A stretch of 64,000 nt of DNA from Rhyzopertha dominica. Its lineage: Eukaryota > Arthropoda > Insecta > Coleoptera > Bostrichidae. The stretch spans positions 8,494,001-8,558,000 of the forward strand of contig QCXZ01000137.1 in assembly GCA_025024175.1 (NCBI GenBank), read 5' to 3'. Below are positions 46,690 through 57,806 of this stretch, in pieces (position 1 is the first letter of the stretch; every line of letters begins with the position of its first letter). The position numbers and the translations under genes are program-made. The notes under the pieces are model-generated. The model was not told the origin of the DNA and searched no databases. It worked only from the letters and a program-made list of their open reading frames with translations.

Positions 46690-47629
46690 GGATGCTATAG
46701 GATACACTCATTGCAGAATTTTACAGGGCGTGTTTTCGAATGTGCTAATTTTGAGGGAGCAGTATGACATACAAGTTTCTAGTTTGACACGTACTAAGCA
46801 CTTGTTACACTGTCAATGTGTGGGGCTCGCTGTTGCTGTCACCGTGACATTACAATAATTTCGTGAGCAGAGAATACAAATATTGGGGTCGTAAAGGGCT
46901 TAGGTGACTAAACACGTAAATATTTCTGGGATACCAAACGGGCTACTTTGCAGGTTTACTAGAAAGATTCACAAACAGTTATGTGGTTAGGTGAATGGGG
47001 ATTTATGCCAAAATTGTTTCACAACATTGTTACAATTGAGAAAATTACCAGATGTCTCCTTTGATCCAAACTTTATCTACTGTATCGTGTCACGATTGAT
47101 ATCTAAGATTACCTAGGTATATCTTTTGCATTTCTCTTTTATTTTTAAATTTCTGCTAGATAAAATTTATAATGCTAACTAAAAATCGGACAATTAGTCG
47201 AGAAAGGTTTTCATCTCAAAATTACCGACTTTCTCATTAAACTGATATTTTAATAACACCCCTGATTTTAGCTCCTATTTTGAATGCACTTTTTAATTCT
47301 TCTTCAACTAGCAATACCTAAAATGAAGGGCTCTCGACATGTTTCAACAGTTCATCAATTTAGTAGGCTTTTGCTCATTGAGAACAATAAAAAGATTCCT
47401 TTTTAGTTCAAAAGCCAAACATAGGGACACCACAACAAAAAAAAAGTGGTCAAAATTTTATCCAAAATGGAATTTATAAAAAAAGCAATGGCTTAATAAA
47501 AAAACTTTTAATTATTTCTTTAGACTATAGTAGGTATAGACGAATGTTTTACCATATAAAAATTGTTATAAACTCCGCTATACACGTTTCTATAATATGC
47601 GTTATCACTCATTTAGTACGAAAATGAAA
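46690..47629. other. Upstream of TTLL gene, nothing recognised
   Basis: This stretch should hold the - strand promoter of the TTLL gene. I see no clear TATA box. An upstream exon cannot be excluded. Confidence 0.4.
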
Positions 47630-47642
47630 GGGTACGACATAT

Positions 47643-47878
47643 AAGATAGTATTTTGTCGGATAGATCGCTGTCTCTTGAAAACACTGACAAAAAGTTAAT
47701 AGTCTGACGTTTCGATTACACCTGTAATCATTGTCAAAGACGAAGAACCTCAAAATTTGCCTGACACAAGTTCAAACAAAATTTTGACTATTAACTTTTT
47801 GTCAGTGTTTTCAAGAGACAGCGATCTATCCGACAAAATATTATCTTATATTTATAGACGCTGAAAGTATTCACCCTC
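47643..47878 (-). mobile_element. Short PLE-type terminal unit (236 bp) with 62-bp inverted arms
   Basis: Flanked by the 13-bp direct repeat GGGTACGACATAT (47630-47642 and 47879-47891). Arms 47643-47704 and 47786-47847 are inverted repeats with one mismatch in 62. Between them, on the - strand, is a hammerhead-like motif (47706-47737). The same sequence forms the right end of PLE-3 (52690-52852), which identifies the family. No coding content. Confidence 0.85.
47706..47737 (-). ncRNA. Degenerate hammerhead-like motif
   Basis: On the - strand: TTGACAA, one extra T, a perfect 6-bp hairpin GATTAC-AGGT-GTAATC, then GAAACGTC. The stem II/GAAA/GUC half is intact, but CUGANGA is changed at two positions. 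Probably inactive. Confidence 0.4.
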
Positions 47879-48474
47879 GGGTACGACATATATTAGTTCA
47901 TGTGTAAAAAAGTATACTTCAGTACCATTAGTATTTATTCGTTCTGGATTAATGAATTGATTTTGAATACTGCAGAACACCAATAGTACCTGCAATAACC
48001 CTATATAACTTCTACTAAATTGCACAGATTTTCTTTATTGCCAAAATACCAGTTAATTATGTAAAAGGCTTGCATTTACTGAAGTACTTTAATAATTGCT
48101 TGGAAAATGNGNAATATATAAACAAATACATAAACGTTTGAATGATCCTTATAAAGATTAGAAAATGGCATTTAAATGAATCACACATTTATGATGTACC
48201 CAACTGAAAACCACTGTACCTTCATGAAGTATTTCAGTCTTGTTATGGACCTTGAGTGATTTCTTTAAATAGACTGTATTACATGAAGAATGTCGTTACT
48301 TAGTAATGAAAGTTATTGCATTTATGAAAGATGAAAAAGAAAATGTGGGACCTATAGTTCCTGTGGAATCTTGAAACGTAGTGCTAACGCACTGGATGCT
48401 ACCGAACAAATGCGAAATAAGGAGATTTGATTGCGTTTATAGTAGGTAGATATATTTGTGAACAAGTGTTGTCA

Positions 48475-48679
48475 GTTCTGACCAGGATTTGAACCCGGAC
48501 CTCTTGATTACTAGTCAAATGTGCTAAGCAATGCATCATCAGATGGCGTTCGGTAGCGTTACATTTTGTAAACTGGGGAGGATATACACCACTCTGACCT
48601 GGAATAAGAGCCTGATGACGCAGCGGTTAGCACATTTGACTAGGAATCAAAGGGTCCCGGGTTCAAACCTGGTCAGAAC
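48475..48679. repeat. Head-to-head pair of tRNA-like sequences
   Basis: Right copy, + strand (48611-48679): A-box-like GACGCAGCGGTTAGCAC, perfect anticodon stem TTTGA/TCAAA with loop CTAGGAA (anticodon AGG), and B-box GGTTCAAACC. Left copy, - strand (48475-48541), is the inverted relative with loop CTAGTAA. Acceptor stems are degenerate. They are probably tRNA-derived SINE heads in inverted orientation rather than tRNA genes. Confidence 0.55.
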
Positions 48680-51293
48680 TAACAATAATTTTAATAAAAT
48701 ATATATCTCCCTGCTATAAAACCAATTAAATCTTCGTATAGTCAGTATATACAACTTTTTGTTTTCCTGACGAAACTTGAATTTTTCCAAAGAGGGAAAT
48801 AGATGCACATGACAGCATGACTCACTACTTCCCTACTGATCGTCAAATAACGGTGATGGAAAAAGATACATCATTTTACACAGAGAAGGGAGTTTTGTGA
48901 AAGTGAAAATGAAGATGCTTGTTTGAAACAAATCAAAAAATTAGCACGACATATTATTTAAAAATGGATTTCTGAAAAATTGCTACCACTACTAGAAGAA
49001 CTGTTTTACGGATAACGCTTTGTATCATTCAGAATTAACTAAAAAACCTTGTTGAAATTGCTTAAATAAATACACCATATCTTGGATAAATGAACACAGC
49101 ATTTATTCAGAAAAAAAATAACTAAAATAGAAGTGAAAATCGGCGCAAAAGAGGGATATGTACTATACTAATTATGCAGCAGCCATGGTCATTTAGCCCC
49201 TGGTACGAATAGCACCTTACTAATGTGCCAATAATTACTACGACAGAGACAACGAACAAAACGGGTTTGGTGATAAGACAATTAACGAAATGTTTGCGGA
49301 GGCAAGCTCTTTCAACAAACGGTTTGCACCACTGCGAACAGTTAATAGTAGTAATCATTTCCTTTCTTTTCATTCTGTTTGATATCTCTGACAGTTAAAA
49401 AAGTATTAAGGAAAACTTGGTTATATAATTATTACCAATGGTTATTCAGTTCACATTCTGGTTCTATCCTGCAAGAATCTGGAGCTCAAATATATCAAAT
49501 AAAATGTGGTCAACATGGTTAAGTATTTCTGCAAAAATAATTTAGTAAGCTTAAAATTTAAGCAGGCCAGTGATAAGACCTCGGGTAAGACAATACTGTT
49601 GCGATGAAATAATACTGTCAATGGCTTAGAAATGTATATCACGCACTGGAACAGTATGCTGTAGATCTGCGAGAAAAACAAGGAGGGAATTGGTACTACA
49701 AATCTTAGAAAAGATCTCACTCTTCGAGAATACATTAATATTTGAAAACCAATATCAATTTTTCTAAATATTTTAGGGGGAAATGTGCTAACATTATGAA
49801 TGCCATAGAACAAAGGAAAAATATATGACTAGTAATACGAATAAGCATTTACACCTTGCCACTTTATAGCTTTTACATGCTGAATGCTGATGAAAAATTT
49901 TCCTTCAGTATAGGCGAAAATAAAATTTATATAGCCGAAAACTATAATGAATAACGAAATCGCAAGTATTACAGATGTTACTGCATATTTTTTTTAAATT
50001 ATAATTAATAATAAACGAATGTTTACTAGGCACAAATTAATTTAAACAAAACTCTGATAAGGTAATGTCTTCTTACAAACTATTTAGGAAGATTACATTT
50101 TACAAAGAAGTTTTATAAAATATACCAACCAAATAAANATTGCATTTTAGAATTACTGCTAATTTGATAACAGAATGGAACGGTCAAGTATTGTATATAC
50201 CCAACAAAGGAACNTGAATAATATGAGTCTGCAAATTTAGTTTTGTGAAATATTTGTGAGCGTCTCTTAATTGTATAAAATCTTCTAACTGTAATAAGAA
50301 AGAGCAGTCATGATAAATGTTGTTGCCCCCATTAAATTGTTTTAAGTGCATGGATACACTTTTGAGATCATTACCTAACGCTATTGGCACTTCATTTGGT
50401 AGATAAATATCAATGCCTTCTATAAATAGGATTAACAAAAAGGTTGAACATAATTTACAGAGGTGGATGGAGCACAGGCTAATTAATCGGTGGCTTTTAA
50501 CAATTAACTCTATTATTACATTACAATATTACACGTTCAAGTGCATTAGTCATCAATATATAAACTGCACCAGACACGTAACACGTATTTCCTCGAGTGG
50601 TGGAACACCGATGACGCAGTGGAAAAACTGCATTTCTGCTGCGCACTCGCAACAACAAACGCATTAACGCCAAGGGAAAAAGGCACGAGCACGTTGCGAC
50701 CATCCATCTCGAGGATGTAACAATTTCGGCAGCATCCACCCTCGCGACCCTTTTGCAAATTATTATCGGGCGATATTTGGGAAACTGTCAGGACATCTAT
50801 TTACGATGTTCATTCGAATATTTTATGCCGATGTAAAACGAGCATAAACCACACCATAAAGTGCGGAGCTGCTTTTCAGTGCGCATATTAAATGTTGCAA
50901 CGACTCTATTTTTATAACCTATAAACGCAAACTCGGAGACGTTGATACAATGACGGAACGTGACGGGGCAGAGTAATCTTCCGAAATTTCATAGCCCCCG
51001 AAGGCGAATTCGAGAAAGTTAACGCGTTTGCATAGGATATACCGTATATCGGTGTATATATTTTGTCGATGTTTTGAACCGCAGAGCAGTCACTGCTTTT
51101 TCGCAATAGACAACAACATAACTTTTTCTTTAGTTTCGCGGTACATTTACATAGATCTTACAATCAGTCAACCAGCAGTCGAGAATTCACTACAGTGGAT
51201 TATAGCAATTTTGTTAAACAAAAATACTAATCCACTTTTTTCCACTTCTTTAATAATGTGGCCATCAGCCATCAACAATGCTAAAATATACTA
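48680..51293. other. Intergenic with a GC-richer block
   Basis: Mostly AT-rich with Ns at 50138 and 50214. The block 50560-51060 is richer in GC and CpG and has motifs such as TTTTTATAACC and CCATAAAG (Cdx/Abd-B-like). It has no convincing coding frame and could be a conserved regulatory region. Nothing else recognised. Confidence 0.35.
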
Positions 51294-51301
51294 TATGCAG
51301 T

Positions 51302-52853
51302 GCAAAATATATACATATAATTGCACAGAGTACCACTTATCAGGTTAGGTTATATAATTAAAATCTTTATTGATATTATAAAAGGTTTAAGTATTTCAGA
51401 AGGTGATATTTTAGATAGTTTTGACGTGGTTTCTTTATTTACGAAAGTACCCATTCCTGAAGCGATAGATATCATCAAATCCAAGCTCAAGAGCGATCCC
51501 CTAGGTGACACGATTATCTGAACATTGTTCAAAATCTACTTATTTCTTATAGAACGATAATTTTTACGAACAAAAATCAGGTGGTGCAATGGGTTCACCC
51601 CTAAGTCCTGTAGTAGCCAATTTGTTTATGGAAACTTTTGAACAGGTAGCGATAAACAGTTTAAGCCAAAATGTTTGGTATAGGTACCTAGATGACACTT
51701 TTGTTATTTGACCCCACGATATAGGAGAGTTAGGTAGGTTTCTAAATCATTTGAACAGTCAAAATCCTGACATAAAATTTACTATAGAATTAGAAAGCAA
51801 TGGCAGTTTACCTTTCTTGGATGTCCAAATTTACAGAATAAACACTGGACACAAGGTTTACAGAAAACCAACACCCACAGACAGATATTTACATGCCACA
51901 TCTCACCACCCTCCCTCTCAAAAGAATTGTCTTATAAGGACGTTATTTGTTAGAGCACGTAGGATCTCAGACGAAAATTCTTTACAAAACGAAATATGTC
52001 ATCTTAAATCAGCGCTAGTGAGAAACGGTTATAGCAATAAGAATATTTGGGTCAGTTTTTAATAAAAGTGCTCATCCAAATCAAGTAAATTCTCAGCCAG
52101 GACAAAGTAAATTGAAGTTGAGTTTGCCTTATGTACAAGACCTTTCGGAGAAATTAAAGAGGATGCTTAGAAAACACGATATTTTAGTTGTTGATAATAC
52201 GTATAATAATTTAGATAAAATTTTAAGTTCTACTAAAGATAAAGTACATTTAGAGAGTGAAGGTGTTTACAAAATTACTTGTTCTTGTGGCAAGTGTTAC
52301 ATAGGTCAAACTAAAAAAAATTAGGTACGCGTTTGAAATAACACATACGTGCTACTAGGCTACAATAGATAGATAAATCTTCCGTAGCTGAACACTCATA
52401 TTTGACTAAACACATGACTGACTTTGATAAAACAAACAAAAATATTATCACAAACGTATAATAAAGAAGCTATAGAAATTTGTAGGAATACTAATAATTT
52501 TAATAGGGATTGTGGAAGTTGTGAGTTAGGTGACATTTGGAATGCTATATTGTAGTTATCTTTTATCAAGCAGTTCGTGTATATAGTAGGTAGATAGTCC
52601 CCTTTTCGTCGGTAAGTTCTTTTTTATCAGGTTGATTCTATGACGTCTCGCTTCCTTGGTAACTTGTTTATTTACTTTCAAAATCTTGTTTGAACTTGTG
52701 TCAGGCAAATTTTGAGGTTCTTCGTTTTTGACAAAGATTACAGGTGTAATCGAAACGTCAGACTAAAAACTTTTTGTCAGTGTTTTCAAGAGACAGCGGT
52801 CTGTCCGAGAAAATATTATCTTATATTATGGACGCTGAAAGCATTCAACCTCG
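51302..52853 (+). mobile_element. Penelope-like element PLE-3 (RT + GIY-YIG + terminal unit)
   Basis: The RT core reads ILDSFDVVSLFTKVPIPEAI (from about 51408), GGAMGSPLSPVVANLFMETF, YRYLDDTFVI (catalytic DD at about 51690), LPFLDVQIYR, VYRKPTPTDRYLHATSHHPP. The nuclease start GVYKITCSCGKCYIGQTK is at about 52262. Stops at 51519, 51708, 52060 and elsewhere inactivate it. The N-terminal part is missing. The right end (52690-52852) matches the unit at 47643-47878 and has a hammerhead-like motif (52728-52760). TATGCAGT at 51294 and 52854 may be an 8-bp target duplication. Confidence 0.85.
52728..52760 (+). ncRNA. Degenerate hammerhead-like motif at the PLE-3 3' end
   Basis: TTGACAA, one extra A, hairpin GATTAC-AGGT-GTAATC, then GAAACGTC. 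Same form as at 47706-47737 but in sense with the PLE-3 coding strand. Confidence 0.4.
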
Positions 52854-53324
52854 TATGCAGTATAAACTGTTACAGTCGGCTAAACAGTCATCATCAAACA
52901 AAGAAATATCTAAGGAAAGCATTCACCGATTGTGTGACCCCTTCCATTCCAATCTTAATATTCTCGTAACATGCGCCCACTAGCAACAAGCATGTCTACG
53001 TCCAACCCAACATAGACGTAGCCGGTCCGGCGGTATATCCGCGGGTTTATTTCTCCTATTCAACACGCCTATTAAAAATCTGCACGTAAAATAGTACCTA
53101 AAAAGTTATATAATTGAAGGGTGAGCCATAATATCCGTGGTCCAGTCTTAATTTATGGACGTCAAAAAAGACCACTAAATAACATGTCTAAAACAGAAAG
53201 TCAACCTCTAAATGCAACTCAGTTACAAAAGCTACAATGGCAATACATCATAGCAATTAGGGTTTTTATAATTTGAGTCTCGAAATGGTTATAGCAATTT
53301 AAATGCGCATTAAATAATGGTCTT

Positions 53325-53690
53325 ATGACATCCTTGTATTTTCTATATAATTGTAGCGATACCATTTATCAGAACAGCGATAATAAAACTGCAGTTAATA
53401 AATCGACTGCTAATGGAAAGCTCGTCACCACGCAGAGTTCAGAAAGTTCGTTCTCAGCTCGTTCCTTTGTTTCTCTCCCCACGGTTCCAGTATTGGTTAG
53501 TCGCGTTCCCAGTAATAAACAGGGATAAATCTTCCTAAACAGCCACATAAATTTCAACGAAAAGTACTTGTAACGTTTTTGATAATTTGCTGAGCATTTC
53601 GTTTTCTGTTCTTTCTCAAGATAAACTTGGGAGAATACACGAGCTGTCTGGAAACGAGACGATGTAATTTAATTTTGGTAAGTAAACACA
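53325..53690 (+). other. GC-richer block ending in a strong donor-like site
   Basis: 53390-53660 is less AT-rich than its surroundings. It includes a 67-codon open frame without recognisable domain and ends near TTTTG|GTAAGTAAAC at 53679. It could be a 5' untranslated exon or regulatory sequence; not supported as a gene. Confidence 0.25.
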
Positions 53691-53699
53691 TAAACTCTG

Positions 53700-56690
53700 T
53701 ACATCTAGAGAAAGGGAACTAAGGAGGCCTTGAAACTTATCTGGCAAAATTATGTTGCGTTAAGTTAGTAATATATGTCATTAGTTACATAATACTCGAG
53801 TTTTAGCGAAGCCATGTTCCCATACGTGGCCTTTTTAATTTTACGAAGAAGCAACTTTTCTCTTTGGTTAATTAAAAAAATGTAAGGTTAGCTCACCTTT
53901 TTGCAGCTCTGTTTTGAACCTGAAAAAGAAAAAATAAGATTATTTTATGTTTTACGTCACTCACTATTTTCCAAAACATACCATAAATATTTAGAAATAA
54001 TGTTATTATAATCTTGTACATACAGGATATTCCCAGATAATAATGATTGCGTGTACTATAAGATACAGAAAGTAGTGTTTATAAAAAGGGGTACAAACGC
54101 TCAAACACCTAATTAAGGGAAAGGTCAAATTTGTAGGTATAAAAAATGATAAGGACCGCTCAGTAATAAAAGACAGGTATTAAAAATTTGTGAAAACTAT
54201 CGCGGCCTCAAAAGAAAATGGGTTTTATATACAAGGTGTACATTAACATTTACCCATTCCAACCATTAATTACCAATCTGTTAATCACAAAACATTAAGC
54301 AAGCATCTTTTAAAAAAGTGACGTGCAACTATGACTTTAAAGTACCTTTAAGTTTGTTTCATTTTAATAATAGTAACACAACAGTGACCTTCCAAGGCGA
54401 ACCAACCCTAGCAGAAGAAAGTATTTATCTATCCCACAATCAAATTATCAACAAAGTTTCTATTATGTTCAAAGGAAAACTTTTTACCATTGTCTTGAAA
54501 GTTTGAATTAAATGTTAACGTTTTATTTCTTTGCTTAATTCATTGTAGAATCTGCTAGACAAAAACGCCCAATTTTTCTGACCTATGTTTTTAGGGGCAT
54601 CCGAAACCTTGGCTAGCTTCTTTTTTTTTCTGTCGTGGCCTGCATATAGGGGCTCCTAAGTTTTTCTATTTATATACTGGTATTACCAGTGATGTTAAAA
54701 TTATTTCACAATGTGTAATTAACTACAATTACAATTACTTTGGGTAAATTGTAATTAATTATAATTACAATTACATGCATCAATGCAATTTCAAATAATC
54801 AATTACATCTACTCTTTAGATAGGATCAGGTAGAAAGATGGAAAAAGTTTTAAAATAATATGTTACTCGTACCCTCGTTCATATCTACTTGTTTTGACAA
54901 TATAATTTTTATTACATGTAATCGAGTCAGGACTAATTATCCTAATTATTTTTATATGCAAACTTACAACTCTAACAAGTGATTAATAGTCTAACTTGTA
55001 TAACTTATTAGTTTTCTTAACGTAGATTACCAACCACCGTTATGTCTTAAAAACAAGAATATCTTAATACCAAAAAGTGAGTCGAATTATTACTTAATAA
55101 TGCTCTGGAATATCAGGCGGCGACGAAGTAACGCAGGGAAATAACATACGTGAATTTCAATTATAAACTATAATTGTGTGATATATAAAGGGATATTGGT
55201 TAAAAAGATAGATTAATAAAGCTGTGTCACGGGTTTAAAGTCTGCTTGAACACAATGATATATGTGAATCGTCGTCGGTTGCCAAAGATTGAAGACTTTT
55301 CTGGAAAATTTTTTGGATTACAGTTAGGTAATTTGGAGACGATAGGATACCTTTTAGTACAGCTAACGCACATCGTCAAATGATCATCACATCATTAATA
55401 AAATATTTGGTCGGTGCATTTACTTTTTTCGTCATTATTCTAACAACACGGTGTTAAAATAGTATACGAGATGCGCCACAAATTCTAAAATGTGTCGGAT
55501 TCAAATTATGTACCTCCAAGGAAATTGTATTAATTTCTAAATATAATAAAATACTTTGGCTTTGTTATTGAGAAGTCAAGAAAAACTGTAGCTATTCCAA
55601 TGGCTCTATTGGCTGAAAACAGTCAAATAAAATCATTTTAGGGTTAGTTAAATACGAAGAAAAAATTAAATGTTTGACGTAAGTTCTCTGCCTTTTATAT
55701 TTGAAATAGTTTTAAAGAACCTTCAAAATGACTGACGATGTTTTCAGTGTATAATTTTTTTTGAGTACCTACTAATAAACAGAACAATAACTTGGGACAG
55801 ATACACCTTATATCCAATAGGATGGAAGTAATTATGTTATATACTTGATTATTATGAACACTGTGTTCCCACCTGAGTATATATAGACGCATTGATTACC
55901 TGAAAATGTTCACAATCACCATCAACCAACATCTCAAGACCTCTGAGATTTGCTCATCTTGATAAATCCACCCCACCGAGAGGTAAAAAATGAATCCTAA
56001 TTTAAATAATACAGCTTGCGAATACCTGCGCAAGCACGAACGAGGCATTCAGCCGGCGAAAGTTTAACATCTCATTTTGCATGAGGCAGAGATCCATTTA
56101 ACACACGTCAGTCGATCTAGTTGGCACATGCACGGATGCCGAGGTTCGATGGCTGTTTTATTCTAGATCAAGCACGTTTATGAGNTCGCGTTAGGGAGAC
56201 GTGTAAAGATGAGTTCATACATTTTCAATTTGAATANCTAATACGCCACTGATGCNCACGGGGGATGGAATGGTGCAAATTTATAACCGTTGCTCAACGG
56301 CAGTTTAGGACTTTTGCACGTCGATTTACTGAGCGATTCTAAACTGATGCATGCATTCCCACTGGGCAAAGAACATCTAATAAACATTATAAAACGTTGA
56401 TAGCAAGTCATAATCTGATACATTGATTCTAAATGTACATATACGTAACATTGCTACTACGTTTATATGTCGCAGTTTGCAACAGAACAGAACAACTTTG
56501 TTTCGCGGGACACGTGATATTTAGATAAATAACACCCTTCGGCGGTGTACAGTGTGATTTTCTCATAAATTAAACACTTTCGGACTTACTAACCATATAT
56601 TCACTTAATTCTTACAATACTTCTTAGCTAAGTCTATTTTTAACATAAAACGTCTTAAAAATTGCTTTACAATACTAATTCATTTTCGTT
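53700..56690. other. Intergenic, nothing recognised
   Basis: AT-rich. 54713-54780 is a low-complexity stretch of ATTACAATTA/TAATTGTAAT palindromes. Ns near 56185-56256. No supported gene. Confidence 0.4.
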
Positions 56691-57638
56691 CTATACATAC
56701 AGCTCCCGCCACGAGAAGTTGCGAGCGACATTGCGGCGTTGTCCAAATATGCATTCTCTGCTGCAATAACATGTTTGCAATATTTCTTCCAGTCATCGGG
56801 AGATATTTTTTCAAACTCTTCTTCGGCCAGTTTCATAACATCGTCAAGTTTGAACGAGACGTTTCTCTTCGCAACGTTGGTTTTTACTGTGCCCCAAACC
56901 ATTTCAGTTGGATTTAAATCTGAATGGTACGGCGGAAGTCTCAATTTCGTCAAATTTGTACCTGACAAGTTGTGTTTTATGACGCTTTATAATTTCATAA
57001 AGTTGTGGCTTCAGCATTGTAGGGTCAAAACTAATCCGTCTATTAGTTAACCACTCGACCATATCACATTTCTTAGAAGTGGTGTTAGTGGCCAGATTGA
57101 TTTGGACATTGTGGTATGGTGCATTATCGATGACGATTACTGATTTTTCAGGTAACCTTTCTCGGACCCATTTACCAAAATTTTCGGAATTAATTTCATT
57201 ATGGTAATCGCCTGTTTTCGTTCCCGACTTGAACATTAAAAAGCAATTCTGAAAAAAGCCCATTTCTCCACCGGTATGTACCATTTTTAAGCGATTACCT
57301 TTTGTATGTTTTTAAATAATCCCTCGTCGCTCCAACCCTTGGTACTAATGTGGCTGCTATGAATGTAGCTTTCATCAATGTAAACTATGGCACGGTCTAC
57401 GCTTTTAGCCCTCTTTTTGGCAGGACTTCTGAAAATCGCTTCCCCATTTTTGGCTGCAATTGTTTCACCTTCTTTAACAATTCTTTCGATTGTTCTTATA
57501 GATATACCCGTGGCCTCAGATACAAGGTTTTTTTAAATCTGAGACAGATTCGTTTTCAGGCTTATGTAAATTAAAATACTTCAATACTTTAAACACCACT
57601 TCGCGCGTTTGACTACAAACAGTTTTGTTTCGCACCAT
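56675..57638 (-). pseudogene. DDE transposase of the IS630-type element, frameshifted
   Basis: Starts at ATG 57638 (MVRNKTVCSQTREVV). An A-run near 57530 shifts the frame. Downstream are IYIDESY-like, then VHTGGEMGFFQNCFLMFKSG, VIVIDNAPYHN (second acidic residue) and LPPYHSDLNPTEMVWGTVK (third, DDE_3-type). A second frameshift lies between 56968 and 56904. The frame reads through the left inverted repeat into flanking DNA and stops at 56675, so its native C-terminus is probably altered. Confidence 0.82.
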
Positions 57639-57804
57639 CTTTACAAGTCAGAAGTAGGCTGATAATTGAATAAGTACAATATACCCTTGCGTTACGCCAC
57701 CGTAAGACCGTACTAAGGGTAATAGGCGCCACCGTGTCTGAAGCGGTTCGCATTTTGGTTTATTGCGCATCCAGGTCTCTCGCCACTTCTTGTGGCGGGA
57801 GCTG
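56700..57804 (-). mobile_element. IS630/Tc1-mariner-type transposon
   Basis: 1105 bp with inverted ends CAGCTCCCGCCACGAGAAGT / CAGCTCCCGCCACAAGAAGT and TA on both sides (56698-56699, 57805-57806). It contains a decayed transposase on the - strand. Confidence 0.85.
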
Positions 57805-57806
57805 TA

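Noticed and set aside
46690..46707. Six-codon extension of the TTLL frame to a GTG
   Set aside because: GTG is not a normal eukaryotic start, and TGA precedes it; the ATG at 46689 has good context.
48611..48630. CTGATGA next to the tRNA-like sequence as a hammerhead
   Set aside because: No GAAA or stem II follows at a usable distance; it belongs to the A-box region.
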